Positions 8,562 through 17,575 of a DNA stretch of 64,000 bases are shown here, in pieces (the stretch's first letter is position 1; every line of letters begins with the position of its first letter). Origin of the DNA: Cloacibacterium normanense (GTDB lineage: Bacteria > Bacteroidota > Bacteroidia > Flavobacteriales > Weeksellaceae); NCBI RefSeq assembly GCF_002943105.1, contig NZ_PTPZ01000003.1, positions 124,001 through 188,000 of the forward strand. The letters are read 5' to 3'. The notes beneath the pieces were generated by a model. The model did not search any database. It was not told the origin of the DNA and saw only the letters and a list, made by a program, of their open reading frames with translations. A program made the translations under genes and the position numbers.

Positions 8562-10691
8562 ATGAAGAAATTGTTTTTAACATTAGGTTTCTTGGGAATG
8601 ATGCATTTTGGCTTTGCTCAAGAAATTACTCTAGAAAAAATCTATTCGGGTTACTACCGCGGCAAAAACATTGCGGGAATCGCTTCTCTTAAAAATGGAG
8701 AAAACTATGCCGTAATCGAAAGAGGCGGTATTGCAAAATATTCTTACAAAACCACTGAAAAAGTGGGCAATATTGTAGACGGAAGTTTTGAGAGTTATAT
8801 TTTTTCTGATGATGAATCAAAAATTCTTTTGCAAAAAGAATCTGAGCCTATTTATAGACATTCATTTTTAGGGAAATTTGATGTTAAAGACCTTACTTCA
8901 GGAAAAATAATCAGTCTTAATAACGGAAATTTTGTTCAAGAACCTAAATTTTCACCTAATGGAAAATTAGTAGCTTTTATTTCAGACAATAATTTATTTT
9001 ATCAAGATTTAGCATCTGGAAAAATAACTCAAATTACCAATGATGGTAAGAAAAATTCAGTGATTAATGGATTGGGAGATTGGGTTTATGAAGAAGAATT
9101 CGGACATGCAGATTTCTATCAATGGAACAAAGGAAGTGACGCCATCATTTTTGTAAGATTTGATGAATCGCAAGTTCCAGAGATGAACATGCAGATGTAT
9201 AATAAATCGCTTTATCCTACAGATTATCGTTTTAAATATCCAAAAGCTGGAGAGAAAAACTCAGAAGTTTCTGCACATTTATATCAGGTAAATTCTGGTA
9301 AAACTATCTATTTAGATTTGGCAGGTTTCGAGAATTATTACATTCCACAAGTTTTTAGCACGGCTAAAAATGATGAGGTAGCGATTGCAACTTCCAACAG
9401 ACATCAGAATAAAGTAGAAATTTTAAAAATTAATACTGCTTCTGGAACCGTTTCTAAATTATTAACCGAAACAGACCAAGCTTGGATTGACACCGATAAT
9501 CTTACGTTAGAATTTTTAGAGGACAATTCATTTTTATGGGCTTCAGAGAGAAGTGGTTTCAGACATTTGTATTGGTATGATGCGAAAGGAAAACTGAACA
9601 AACAAGTAACCAAAGGAAACTGGGAAATCACTGATTATTATGGTTTTAACCCAAAAACGAAAGAAGTTTTCTTACAAACAACCGAGAAAGGAAGCATCAA
9701 TAAAGTAGTTTCTAAATTTAATATTTCATCAGGGAAATCTGTATTGCTTTCTCAAGCGGAAGGAAATAACAGAACAGATTTTTCTAAAAATTTCCAATAT
9801 TTTATTGAAACCAATTCTACTGCTAAAAAACCATTCACTTATACTTTAAAAGATGGAAACGGGAAATTTGTGAAAGAATTGCAGAATAATGATGCACTTT
9901 TAAGCAAATTAAATGCAGATAATTTGGTTACCAAAGAATTTATGATGATTCCGAATGAAGCAGGAGACCAAATGAATGCTTACATCATGAAACCGAAGGA
10001 TTTTGACCCAAATAAAAAATATCCACTTTTCATGTTCCAATATTCAGGGCCAGGTTCTCAGCAAGTTTCTAATTCTTGGGACGGTGGAAACGGACTTTGG
10101 TTCAATCATTTGGTGCAGAAAGGATATATCGTAGTTTGTGTAGACGGTCGAGGAACAGGTTATAGAGGTACGAATTATAAAAAAGTAACCTATAAAAATT
10201 TAGGAAAATACGAAATAGAAGATCAAATTGCTGCTGCAAAATGGTTAGGAAATCAATCTTATATTGACAAGTCTAGAATTGGTATTTTTGGGTGGAGTTA
10301 TGGTGGGTATATGGCAAGCTTAGCCATGACAAAAGGTGCAGATGTTTTCAAAGCAGGAATTGCGGTAGCGCCAGTTACCAATTGGAGATATTATGACAGC
10401 ATTTACACCGAAAGATTCTTGCAAACGCCACAAGAAAATCCTGAAGGTTACGACCAGAATTCACCTACAACTTTTGCGAAATTACTAAAAGGCAAATTCC
10501 TTTTGATTCACGGAACAGCAGATGATAACGTACATTTCCAAAATTCTATGGAATTTTCTGAAGCGTTAATTCAAAACAATAAACAGTTTGAATTTATGGC
10601 ATATCCAGACAAAAATCACGGAATTTATGGCGGTCAAACCAGACCTCAATTGTATAAAAAAATGACTGATTTTATTTTGGAGAATTTGTAA
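8562..10691 (+). CDS. S9 family dipeptidyl peptidase IV
   Basis: 709 residues with a signal peptide (about 1-19). A beta-propeller domain (about 40-450) covers an alpha/beta-hydrolase domain. The catalytic triad is visible: Ser579 in GWSYGGYMAS, Asp654 in HGTADDNVHF and His686 in DKNHGIYGG. DWVYEEEFGHADFYQW holds the paired Glu residues that bind the substrate amino terminus in DPP IV. It releases X-Pro or X-Ala dipeptides in the periplasm; three dipeptide-type POT transporters lie 1.4 kb downstream. The last ten codons are duplicated at 11331-11360. Confidence 0.95.
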   Translation: MKKLFLTLGFLGMMHFGFAQEITLEKIYSGYYRGKNIAGIASLKNGENYAVIERGGIAKYSYKTTEKVGNIVDGSFESYIFSDDESKILLQKESEPIYRHSFLGKFDVKDLTSGKIISLNNGNFVQEPKFSPNGKLVAFISDNNLFYQDLASGKITQITNDGKKNSVINGLGDWVYEEEFGHADFYQWNKGSDAIIFVRFDESQVPEMNMQMYNKSLYPTDYRFKYPKAGEKNSEVSAHLYQVNSGKTIYLDLAGFENYYIPQVFSTAKNDEVAIATSNRHQNKVEILKINTASGTVSKLLTETDQAWIDTDNLTLEFLEDNSFLWASERSGFRHLYWYDAKGKLNKQVTKGNWEITDYYGFNPKTKEVFLQTTEKGSINKVVSKFNISSGKSVLLSQAEGNNRTDFSKNFQYFIETNSTAKKPFTYTLKDGNGKFVKELQNNDALLSKLNADNLVTKEFMMIPNEAGDQMNAYIMKPKDFDPNKKYPLFMFQYSGPGSQQVSNSWDGGNGLWFNHLVQKGYIVVCVDGRGTGYRGTNYKKVTYKNLGKYEIEDQIAAAKWLGNQSYIDKSRIGIFGWSYGGYMASLAMTKGADVFKAGIAVAPVTNWRYYDSIYTERFLQTPQENPEGYDQNSPTTFAKLLKGKFLLIHGTADDNVHFQNSMEFSEALIQNNKQFEFMAYPDKNHGIYGGQTRPQLYKKMTDFILENL
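10661..10690 (+). repeat. 30-bp direct repeat, copy A (end of DPP IV gene)
   Basis: The 30 bases coding the DPP IV C-terminus match 11331-11360 at 27 of 30 positions without gaps. The two copies bracket the lipoprotein gene between them. Confidence 0.8.
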
Positions 10692-10709
10692 AAAAAAATT
10701 AATTAAATT

Positions 10710-11303
10710 ATGAGAAAAATATTTGCCTATTTATTTTTGATAGTTTTATTAACTTCTTGTATTGCAAATACAAAAATGTCCTTATCATCAAGCTATAAAG
10801 ATGAATTTATTTTGAATAAAAGTAAAAAATATTTATTTATTAAAAATAATCTTCATACAAATGATTTGTCATTCATTAAAACTGTTGATAATGATTTCAA
10901 AAATATTTTTGGTGAAAATATGTATGTAAAAAATTCTTTACTAGAATTTGATAATGATAGGTTTGTTAGGGTTACTGATGGTTTTGTTGATATTATGAAA
11001 GAAAATTATTCTGAAGAGTTCGATTATTTAGTAATCTTAAGATTTATGAGAAAACCTGAAAACAAAGATGATCTTGACAATAAAATCATAAAAGTAAAAA
11101 TAGATGATGTTTCAAAAACTAGAGTTTATCATACAGTATTACAAATTGTCGATTTAAAACAAGGAAAAATTGTTTATTCTAAAGAAGCTATTTCTGATTA
11201 TAAGAAAAATTTCAGTACTGGAATTACAACAACTCCTCTTAAACAACTTTATGACACTTATGATCATTTGCTTAAAGAGTTTAGAAAGAAGATTTATAAT
11301 TAG
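10710..11303 (+). CDS. hypothetical lipoprotein
   Basis: 197 residues. A signal peptide ends in the lipobox LLTSC (Cys at about residue 17), so it is probably a lipoprotein. I do not recognise a family. The mature part is polar and Lys/Asn-rich, predicted mixed alpha/beta. It begins 18 bases after the DPP IV stop and is bracketed by a 30-bp direct repeat of the DPP IV 3' end, which suggests it was gained at this point. The local sequence is even more A+T-rich than its neighbours. Confidence 0.7.
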   Translation: MRKIFAYLFLIVLLTSCIANTKMSLSSSYKDEFILNKSKKYLFIKNNLHTNDLSFIKTVDNDFKNIFGENMYVKNSLLEFDNDRFVRVTDGFVDIMKENYSEEFDYLVILRFMRKPENKDDLDNKIIKVKIDDVSKTRVYHTVLQIVDLKQGKIVYSKEAISDYKKNFSTGITTTPLKQLYDTYDHLLKEFRKKIYN

Positions 11304-11330
11304 ATTTTTAAGTTTTTTGAAAATTTGTAA

Positions 11331-11360
11331 AATGACGGATTTTATTTTGTAGAATTTTTA
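11331..11360 (+). repeat. 30-bp direct repeat, copy B (relic of DPP IV 3' end)
   Basis: Reads M-T-D-F-I-L then a stop where copy A has Glu. It looks like the displaced original or a duplicated tail of the DPP IV gene, left downstream of the lipoprotein gene. It has no coding role of its own. Confidence 0.75.
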
Positions 11361-11381
11361 GAATTAGGAAGTCAGAAGACG
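11361..11381. repeat. short heptad repeat
   Basis: Three seven-base units, GAATTAG, GAAGTCA, GAAGACG, lie just before the two-palindrome element. Weaker than the arrays near cutC and recG, but with the same period. Confidence 0.4.
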
Positions 11382-11390
11382 AAATATAAA

Positions 11391-11460
11391 CATCAATAGG
11401 AGCGGACTTTAGTCCGCTTTTTTAGTTTAAAGTTTCATTAGCTTTAGCTAAAACTTATTA
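11391..11460. repeat. two-palindrome (REP-like) element, copy 1; first hairpin can act as terminator
   Basis: Starts CATCAATAG, then palindrome 1 (GCGGAC-TTTA-GTCCGC, 11402-11417) followed by six T, then palindrome 2 (TTAGC-TTTA-GCTAA, 11438-11451). A second copy lies at 17576-17650 with the same order and spacing and with a paired change in stem 1. The first hairpin plus T run can serve as terminator for the lipoprotein transcript. Confidence 0.75.
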
Positions 11461-11472
11461 AATTTCGAATTT

Positions 11473-11751
11473 TTAGTAGCTATGAAGGCTTCTATTATCT
11501 ATAATTGAGATGAAGAAAATTGTATGATTTACTTCTTGATAAATTAAAGAATTATTTTCATCTATTTTGCATTTTCTGAAACTTAGAAGTTTAGATTTTG
11601 GACAAATTTCTTTGTGTGATTTTAACCTTTCAATCAGTTCGTCAAAATTATTTTCAAATCTTTCGATTTCTTTTATTGTCCAGTTTTCTAGTAAATAATC
11701 TAAAACTTTTAAATAGTTTTCTAGAGTTTCTTTAGACCAAACAATTTTCAT
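11473..11751 (-). CDS. ParE/RelE-superfamily toxin
   Basis: 92 residues with the compact ParE-type fold pattern: KIVWSKETLENYLKVLDYL at the start (two helices after a first strand), a central basic stretch with LLSFRKCKI, and a strand pair LIYQEVNHTIFFISIIDNR at the end. Such toxins poison gyrase (ParE) or cleave mRNA on the ribosome (RelE); the target cannot be read here. Its start directly abuts the stop of the upstream antitoxin gene, the usual antitoxin-first operon order. An isolated pair between a repeat element and a transporter gene. Confidence 0.8.
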   Translation of the reverse strand: MKIVWSKETLENYLKVLDYLLENWTIKEIERFENNFDELIERLKSHKEICPKSKLLSFRKCKIDENNSLIYQEVNHTIFFISIIDNRSLHSY

Positions 11752-12000
11752 TTAAATGGCTTTTGATTGAAGGTAATTTCTAATTTTTTGTTTGGCTTCT
11801 TCATGCGAAATGATGTTCCCATTTTCTATATCTGAAATTCCTTTTTCAATAGATTTTTTTTGAGTTTCAGATAATTGATTTGCCCAATCTTTATCTAAGT
11901 ATTTCTCCTTCAAGAAATCAATATAGTCATTCACATTCCCTAAAAGTTCTTTGGGAAGTGTCTTTAGATTTTTTTCTAAATCTTTTATTGTGATTTCCAT
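11752..12000 (-). CDS. antitoxin of the ParE-type pair
   Basis: 82 residues when started at the ATG at 12000. A longer frame from a TTG at 12024 is open, but that TTG lies inside a perfect TAACTTTG promoter box, so it cannot be the start. The protein has an N-terminal helical part and an amphipathic C-terminal tail (DIENGNIISHEEAKQKI) typical of Bacteroidota antitoxins that wrap around ParE toxins. No clear DNA-binding fold is recognised. The gene abuts the toxin gene downstream. Confidence 0.75.
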   Translation of the reverse strand: MEITIKDLEKNLKTLPKELLGNVNDYIDFLKEKYLDKDWANQLSETQKKSIEKGISDIENGNIISHEEAKQKIRNYLQSKAI

Positions 12001-12021
12001 TTTTTTAGAATTTATTTTTAT

Positions 12022-12029
12022 CAAAGTTA
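12022..12029 (-). promoter_or_regulatory. TAnnTTTG -7 promoter box of the toxin-antitoxin operon
   Basis: Reads TAACTTTG on the minus strand, an exact match to the Bacteroidota -7 consensus, about 22 bases before the antitoxin ATG. This placement decides the antitoxin start. Confidence 0.65.
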
Positions 12030-12081
12030 GAAAAATTTTTCATTCCATTTAAAAAACTTATTTTTGGGAAAAATAAATTTT

Positions 12082-13737
12082 ATGAACAATAAACATCCAA
12101 AAGGTTTACCGTATTTGTTCTTCACGGAAATGTGGGAAAGATTCGGGTATTATTTAATTTTAGGAATTTTTGTATTATATCTTATTGAGCCAGAAGGAAT
12201 GAGAGGAGGATTAGGTCTTCCTGATAAAATGGCAGATGATATCTTCGGGACTTATATTGCTCTTACTTATCTTACTCCATTTATCGGTGGTTTCTTGGCA
12301 GATAGAGTTCTAGGATACGTGAAATCTATTTATTTGGGTGGTATTTTGATGGCTGCAGGTTACATTGGGATGGGCGTTTTCAAAGATTTACCACTTTTTT
12401 ATACTTCTTTAGGATTAATTATTGTGGGGAATGGTTTCTTTAAGCCTACTATTTCTACACTTTTAGGAAATCTTTATTCAGACGAAAAATATAAAGCCAA
12501 TAAAGATTCTGGTTATAACATTTTCTACATGGGAATTAATATCGGTGCTTTCATCTGTAATATTATTGCTGCGTTTATGCGTAATAAATTCGGTTGGGGA
12601 GAAGCATTTATCACCGCTGGAATCGGGATGTTGGTAGGTTTAGTAGTTTTCACAGTAGGAATGAAACATTACAGACAGGCTGCAGAAATGAAGCCAGTAC
12701 AAGAAGGAGATACCAAACTTTCTGAAATTTTGGTTAAAGTATTCTTACCTGCAATTATCGCTGGAGCAATCGGTTGGTTCTTACCAGGAGAAATCTTCGG
12801 AAGTGATAGTACAGATGCGTTTATTTTTGCATGTATTCCTGTTATTTATTTTTATGTTTCTCTTTATTTCAAAGCGAATCAGAAAGAAAAACCTGCGATT
12901 GGAGCATTGTTGTCTATCTTTTTAATTTCGATGTTTTTCTGGGCGGTTTTCAAGCAAAACGGAACAGCTTTAACACGTTGGGCAAATTATTATACCGATA
13001 GAAGTGTTCCTGCATGTGTAGAGAAACCTTTGGAAGATATTTATATGGTTGATGGAAAAGACTTCAAAGACAAGGAAGTTTCTGTGTATGATGACCAATA
13101 TCAAACCCAAAAAGGAGAAGACGGTAAAACGTTAAAAACGCAAGGAAAAGATATTTATTTCAGAAATATTAAACCTGAACAAAAAGCACAATTAGAGCAA
13201 AATCCTTCCCAAAAAGTGTTTCTATACAATACAGAATTATTCCAATCCATTAATCCATTTTGGGTAATTGCGTTAACGCCAGTAATTGTAGCATTCTGGG
13301 CCATGCTCAGACGAAAAGGAAAAGAACCTTTAACTCCAACTAAAATTGTCTTGGGATTATTTATCTCTGCACTCTCTTGTTTGGTGATGGTTTTAGCGGT
13401 TTATGCTGGTGACAATGGAGCCGTAAAAGTTTCACCATGGTGGTTAGTTGCAAGTTATGGAGTGATTACGGTGGGGGAATTATGTTTATCACCGATGGGA
13501 CTATCTTTCGTGTCAAAACTTTCGCCAGCGAGAATCACCGCTTTAATGATGGGTGGTTTCTTCTTGGCCAATTCAGTAGGAAACAAACTTTCTGGAATTT
13601 TGGCAAGTACTTGGTACAGCTATGACAATAAGATGAATTATTTCTTGGTAAATTTTGCTTTACTCATTTTTGCGACTTTACTAGGAGCATCTATGCTAAA
13701 GCGTTTGAATAAAATTATGAAAGACCAAGGTCACTAA
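12082..13737 (+). CDS. POT/PTR family proton-dependent di/tripeptide transporter (1 of 3)
   Basis: 551 residues from the ATG at 12082; an upstream in-frame TTG at 12064 is less likely. The first helix holds the POT proton-coupling motif EMWERFGYY (about residues 16-24); FYMGINIGAF and GELCLSPMGLSFVSKLSPAR are the other family signatures. About 14 membrane helices. A hydrophilic loop of roughly 90 residues (about 295-385) is inserted between late helices and makes this the longest of the three paralogs. Inner membrane, imports small peptides with protons. Followed by its own terminator. Confidence 0.93.
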   Translation: MNNKHPKGLPYLFFTEMWERFGYYLILGIFVLYLIEPEGMRGGLGLPDKMADDIFGTYIALTYLTPFIGGFLADRVLGYVKSIYLGGILMAAGYIGMGVFKDLPLFYTSLGLIIVGNGFFKPTISTLLGNLYSDEKYKANKDSGYNIFYMGINIGAFICNIIAAFMRNKFGWGEAFITAGIGMLVGLVVFTVGMKHYRQAAEMKPVQEGDTKLSEILVKVFLPAIIAGAIGWFLPGEIFGSDSTDAFIFACIPVIYFYVSLYFKANQKEKPAIGALLSIFLISMFFWAVFKQNGTALTRWANYYTDRSVPACVEKPLEDIYMVDGKDFKDKEVSVYDDQYQTQKGEDGKTLKTQGKDIYFRNIKPEQKAQLEQNPSQKVFLYNTELFQSINPFWVIALTPVIVAFWAMLRRKGKEPLTPTKIVLGLFISALSCLVMVLAVYAGDNGAVKVSPWWLVASYGVITVGELCLSPMGLSFVSKLSPARITALMMGGFFLANSVGNKLSGILASTWYSYDNKMNYFLVNFALLIFATLLGASMLKRLNKIMKDQGH

Positions 13738-13750
13738 TTAAGAAGATATA

Positions 13751-13779
13751 AGTCAGTACTTTTAGTGCTGACTTTTTTA
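13751..13779 (+). terminator. terminator after POT transporter 1
   Basis: A 10-bp stem with one G-T pair (13751-13760 with 13764-13773), loop TTT, then a run of six T. Confidence 0.85.
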
Positions 13780-13800
13780 TTGACTAAACCAAAAAAAAAC

Positions 13801-13808
13801 TATATTTG
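13801..13808 (+). promoter_or_regulatory. -7 promoter box of POT transporter 2
   Basis: TATATTTG, an exact TAnnTTTG match, 31 bases before the ATG at 13840 and just behind the terminator of the preceding gene, so the second transporter has its own promoter. Confidence 0.6.
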
Positions 13809-13839
13809 CTAGTCTTAACAAAAAATTAACAATAAAAAT

Positions 13840-15345
13840 ATGGATACAGCACAACAAAAAGGACATCCTAAAGGATTATACCTTTTATTCATGACTGAAA
13901 TGTGGGAACGTTTCTCTTACTACGGTATGAGAGCAATTTTTATCTTATACATGACGAAAATGCTTCTTATGCCAGATTCTGACGCTTCTAATATCTACGG
14001 AAGTTATACAGGTTTGGTATACTTAACACCACTTTTGGGAGGTTATCTTTCTGATAGATTTTTAGGAAACAGAAGAAGTATAGAAATTGGAGGTATATTA
14101 ATGGCTCTTGGTCAGTTTGCGATGTTTTTTAGTGCTTCAGCTTCAGGTGGTGCTGCTATTTCATTAATGTGGGTAGGTCTTACTTTACTCATCATTGGAA
14201 ACGGTTTCTTCAAGCCAAATATTTCTACAATGGTAGGTCAGTTGTATCCAAAAGGAGACAGAAGAGTAGATGCTGCATTTACAATTTTTTACATGGGAAT
14301 TAACTTAGGAGCATTCTTCTCACCATTAATTTGTGGAACTTTAGCTGAAAAAATAGACTTCAAATGGGGCTTTTTAGCAGCTGGAATCGGGATGATTATT
14401 GGTTTGATCACTTTCGTAGCTCAAAAAAATAAACTTTTAGTAGATGCAGACAATAACCCTATTGGAATGCCTACACAGAAATTTGGCGTAAAACAAATAG
14501 GAATTGTAATCGCAGCTACCGCTTTGATTTTCTTCTTAATGAATTTCAAAACAATGTTCAATAGCGAATTAGATATTATTGGTTATTTAATTTACGGAGC
14601 GATGATTGCCATGCCGCTTATTATTTTAACAGATAAATCCCTTACAAAAGACGAAAGAGACAGAATTATGGTGATCTTCATTCTAGCATTTTTCGTGATT
14701 TTCTTCTGGGGAGCATTTGAACAGGCAGGAGCTTCGCTTACTATTTTTGCAGACAGACAAACAGATAGAACTTTATTCGGTTGGGAAATGCCAGCATCTT
14801 ATTTCCAATCTGTAAATCCATTAGCAATTATCCTTTTAGCACCATTATTTTCTTCACTTTGGTTAAGATTAGGAAACAGAGGATTAGAACCTACTTCTCC
14901 TAAAAAAATGGCGATTGGTTTATCTTTAGTTGCTCTTGGTTATGTAGTAATCGCATTTGCAGTTTATGGTTTAGGAGCAATGGATAAAGTATCTATGTTC
15001 TGGTTAATTGGTCTTTATGTGATTCACACGATGGGAGAACTTTGTTTATCACCAATTGGATTATCAATGGTTTCTAAACTTTCACCCGCTAGATTTTCAT
15101 CATTATTGATGGGAACTTGGTTCCTAGCAAACGCAGCAGCCAATAAATTTGCAGGAACACTTTCAGCATTAATTCCTGGAGGTGGAGAAGGTGGAGAAGG
15201 CGCTGCTACTACCTCTTTCTTAGGTTTCCAAATTGCTAATTTATTTGATTTCTTCTTAGTATTCATCGTAATGTGTGGAGTTGCAGCAGCAGTTCTATTC
15301 GTGATGAGTAGATGGTTAGAAAAGAAAATGCACGGCGTAAATTAA
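13840..15345 (+). CDS. POT/PTR family peptide transporter (2 of 3)
   Basis: 501 residues, about 14 membrane helices. EMWERFSYYGMRAIFILY opens the protein; FYMGINLGAFFSP and GELCLSPIGLSMVSKL are conserved POT signatures. It lacks the long late loop of paralog 1. A Gly/Glu-rich stretch (PGGGEGGEGA) sits in a loop before the last helices. Own promoter and terminator, so the three paralogs are separate transcripts rather than one operon. Function by family: proton-driven uptake of di- and tripeptides. Confidence 0.94.
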   Translation: MDTAQQKGHPKGLYLLFMTEMWERFSYYGMRAIFILYMTKMLLMPDSDASNIYGSYTGLVYLTPLLGGYLSDRFLGNRRSIEIGGILMALGQFAMFFSASASGGAAISLMWVGLTLLIIGNGFFKPNISTMVGQLYPKGDRRVDAAFTIFYMGINLGAFFSPLICGTLAEKIDFKWGFLAAGIGMIIGLITFVAQKNKLLVDADNNPIGMPTQKFGVKQIGIVIAATALIFFLMNFKTMFNSELDIIGYLIYGAMIAMPLIILTDKSLTKDERDRIMVIFILAFFVIFFWGAFEQAGASLTIFADRQTDRTLFGWEMPASYFQSVNPLAIILLAPLFSSLWLRLGNRGLEPTSPKKMAIGLSLVALGYVVIAFAVYGLGAMDKVSMFWLIGLYVIHTMGELCLSPIGLSMVSKLSPARFSSLLMGTWFLANAAANKFAGTLSALIPGGGEGGEGAATTSFLGFQIANLFDFFLVFIVMCGVAAAVLFVMSRWLEKKMHGVN

Positions 15346-15364
15346 AATTATCATAAAACTCACT

Positions 15365-15395
15365 AAAACCTCTGCAATGTCAGAGGTTTTTTTTA
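15365..15395 (+). terminator. terminator after POT transporter 2
   Basis: 10-bp stem AAAACCTCTG (15365-15374) with CAGAGGTTTT (15381-15390), loop CAATGT, followed by more T. Confidence 0.85.
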
Positions 15396-15418
15396 TTTTC
15401 GTTACATAAATTTTTACA

Positions 15419-16930
15419 ATGGAATTAACTCTCGAACAAATTCAAGATTTTAAAGGCAAATATCCTCGCCAGATTTGGTCACTCTTTTTCTCTGAAATGT
15501 GGGAACGTTTCTGCTTCTACGGAATGCGCGGAATGCTTGTGTTCTTCATGATTTCTCAACTCAATTTCGGAGACGAACAAGCCAATCTTCAATATGGAGC
15601 TACTCAAGCTTTTGTGTACGCTTTTACTTTTGTGGGCGGACTTTTTGCTGATAAAATCCTTGGCTTTAGAAAATCTTTATTTTGGGGAGGTTTACTGATG
15701 ATTGTTGGGAGTGTTATTTTATCTATAGATCCACATCAGTTTTTCTTTCTAGGAATTGCTTTTACCGTTATCGGAACAGGATTTTTTAAACCGAATATTT
15801 CTACCATGGTAGGAAAACTTTATAAAGCGGGAGATTCTAGAACAGATGCAGGTTTCTCATTGTTTTATGCAGGAATCAACTTAGGCGCTTTATTGGGAGG
15901 TTATTTTTGTATTGCTATTGGGAAAGGCGAAATGTTTTCTAGTTTTATTCCAGAAGATAAAAGATGGAACGTTGCTTTCAGTTTGGCGGCTATTGTTATG
16001 GTGGTAAGTTTGGTAAATTTTATATTTACTCAAAGAAGATTAGGACCTATTGGTTTACAGCCTCAAACATTAAATGCAGATGGAACTTTTTCACCTATGG
16101 CAAAATGGAAAGAATATGGAGTTTATGTCCTTTCTTTGGTTTTTGTACCAATAATTATGACGATGGTTTCTATAACCGAATACACAGATTTATTCATGTA
16201 TATTGTAGGTCCATTGACGCTTATTTATCTATTCTATGAAATGACAAAGGTTACTCCTGCCGAAAGAAAAAAATTGTGGGCGGCTTTGGTTTTTATTATT
16301 TTCTCTATTATTTTTTGGGGAATTTATGAGCAAAGTGGTGGTTCTTTGAGCATTTTTGCTGCGAATAATTTGAACAAAGACTTACTAGGATTAGACCCGA
16401 ATGGAGTGAACAATTCTGGAGGTGCATTTTTCATTATTTTCCTAGCACCAATTATTGGTTTATTATGGATTTGGCTAAGTGAAAGAAAATTGGAACCCAA
16501 TACTTTAATCAAATTCGGTTTAGGGTTTATCTTTTTAGGATTAGGATATTATGTGCTTTTTGCGACTAAATTTTTCGCGAATCTTCAAGGGATAACTTCT
16601 CTGAATATTTTCACAATTGCTTTATTGGTCATTACTTTTGGCGAATTATGCTTATCGCCAATTGGTTTGTCTATTATGACGAAACTTTCTACTGAAAAGT
16701 TACAAGGAATGATGATGGGAATGTGGTTTTTGGCTTCAGCTTACGGACAATATGTTGCAGGAATTATTGGCGCAAACATGGCTTCAGCAAAGGAAGGTGC
16801 AACCAACTATGAAAAACTAATTACTTACACAGAAGGATATAAAGATTTAGGAATCTACTCTTTAGTAGCTGGTTTGGTACTGATTTTGATATCTCCTTTT
16901 GTGAAAAAATTAATGCAAGAGGTTCATTAA
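15419..16930 (+). CDS. POT/PTR family peptide transporter (3 of 3)
   Basis: 503 residues, about 14 helices. The first-helix motif reads EMWERFCFYGMRG (ExxERFxxY pattern kept, with F for the first Tyr). FYAGINLGALLGG and GELCLSPIGLSIMTKL match the family. The most diverged of the three: it keeps PKNIST-like KPNISTMVGKLY but differs in the central loop. Followed 18 bases later by a secreted thioredoxin gene, probably on the same transcript. Confidence 0.93.
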   Translation: MELTLEQIQDFKGKYPRQIWSLFFSEMWERFCFYGMRGMLVFFMISQLNFGDEQANLQYGATQAFVYAFTFVGGLFADKILGFRKSLFWGGLLMIVGSVILSIDPHQFFFLGIAFTVIGTGFFKPNISTMVGKLYKAGDSRTDAGFSLFYAGINLGALLGGYFCIAIGKGEMFSSFIPEDKRWNVAFSLAAIVMVVSLVNFIFTQRRLGPIGLQPQTLNADGTFSPMAKWKEYGVYVLSLVFVPIIMTMVSITEYTDLFMYIVGPLTLIYLFYEMTKVTPAERKKLWAALVFIIFSIIFWGIYEQSGGSLSIFAANNLNKDLLGLDPNGVNNSGGAFFIIFLAPIIGLLWIWLSERKLEPNTLIKFGLGFIFLGLGYYVLFATKFFANLQGITSLNIFTIALLVITFGELCLSPIGLSIMTKLSTEKLQGMMMGMWFLASAYGQYVAGIIGANMASAKEGATNYEKLITYTEGYKDLGIYSLVAGLVLILISPFVKKLMQEVH

Positions 16931-16948
16931 CCACATAAAAACTACTGT

Positions 16949-17485
16949 ATGAAAACTACTTTATCGATGTTATTTCTTTGGGTATTCAGTTTTTCCTTTT
17001 CACAAGTGAATTGGATGACGATGGAACAAGCGTTAACTGCTCAAAAAACCAATCCAAAAAAGATTCTCATCGATTTTTATGCAGATTGGTGTGGACCGTG
17101 TAAATTGATGGACAAACAGACCTATTCACATCCTATTATTTCGAAATACATCAATGAAAATTTTTATGCCGTAAAATTCAATGCAGAAGGCAATCAGACG
17201 GTTAATTTTTACGACAGAGTTTTTACCAATCCAGACTTTGCTAACAAGGCAAAAAGCAAAAATGCAATGCACCAGTTCGCGAAGTTTATGAATGTCAATG
17301 GATATCCTGCTCTGGTATTTTTAGACGAAAATGCTCAACCCATAACCAATTTGATGGGATTTTTCTCTGCTAAAGAATTAGAACCTTATATAACTCTATT
17401 TTCTAAAGGCGAATATAAAAATATCAAAACCCGTGAACAATGGGAAAACTATCAGAAAAAATTTAAATCCAAGATTAAAGAGTGA
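16949..17485 (+). CDS. secreted thioredoxin-family protein
   Basis: 178 residues with a signal peptide (about 1-18, ending FSFSFSQ). One thioredoxin fold with DFYADWCGPCKLMDK, so the CGPC redox motif is intact, and the cis-Pro segment GYPALVFLDE. Presumably a periplasmic disulfide oxidoreductase. It lies 18 bases behind POT transporter 3. A heptad-repeat array begins right at its stop codon. Confidence 0.88.
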   Translation: MKTTLSMLFLWVFSFSFSQVNWMTMEQALTAQKTNPKKILIDFYADWCGPCKLMDKQTYSHPIISKYINENFYAVKFNAEGNQTVNFYDRVFTNPDFANKAKSKNAMHQFAKFMNVNGYPALVFLDENAQPITNLMGFFSAKELEPYITLFSKGEYKNIKTREQWENYQKKFKSKIKE

Positions 17486-17518
17486 TTCGAGTTACGAGAT
17501 ACGAGTTGTGAGTTTTGA
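17484..17518. repeat. heptad-repeat array (5 units)
   Basis: GATTCGA, GTTACGA, GATACGA, GTTGTGA, GTTTTGA in perfect 7-base register (consensus GWTNYGA). It is the reverse complement type of the array at 17721-17755, so the pair brackets the 200-bp spacer as an imperfect inverted repeat. Confidence 0.8.
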
Positions 17519-17575
17519 GAAATCTTTGCAAGAAATTAAATAAAGAAGCAATCTGTGGAAATTTATCAATATTTT

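Noticed and set aside
11170-11352. Plus-strand frame of 60 codons
   Set aside because: Out-of-frame overlap with the lipoprotein gene running into the duplicated DPP IV tail.
10661-11360. Insertion sequence around the lipoprotein gene
   Set aside because: There is no transposase and no terminal inverted repeat; only a 30-bp direct repeat of host coding sequence.
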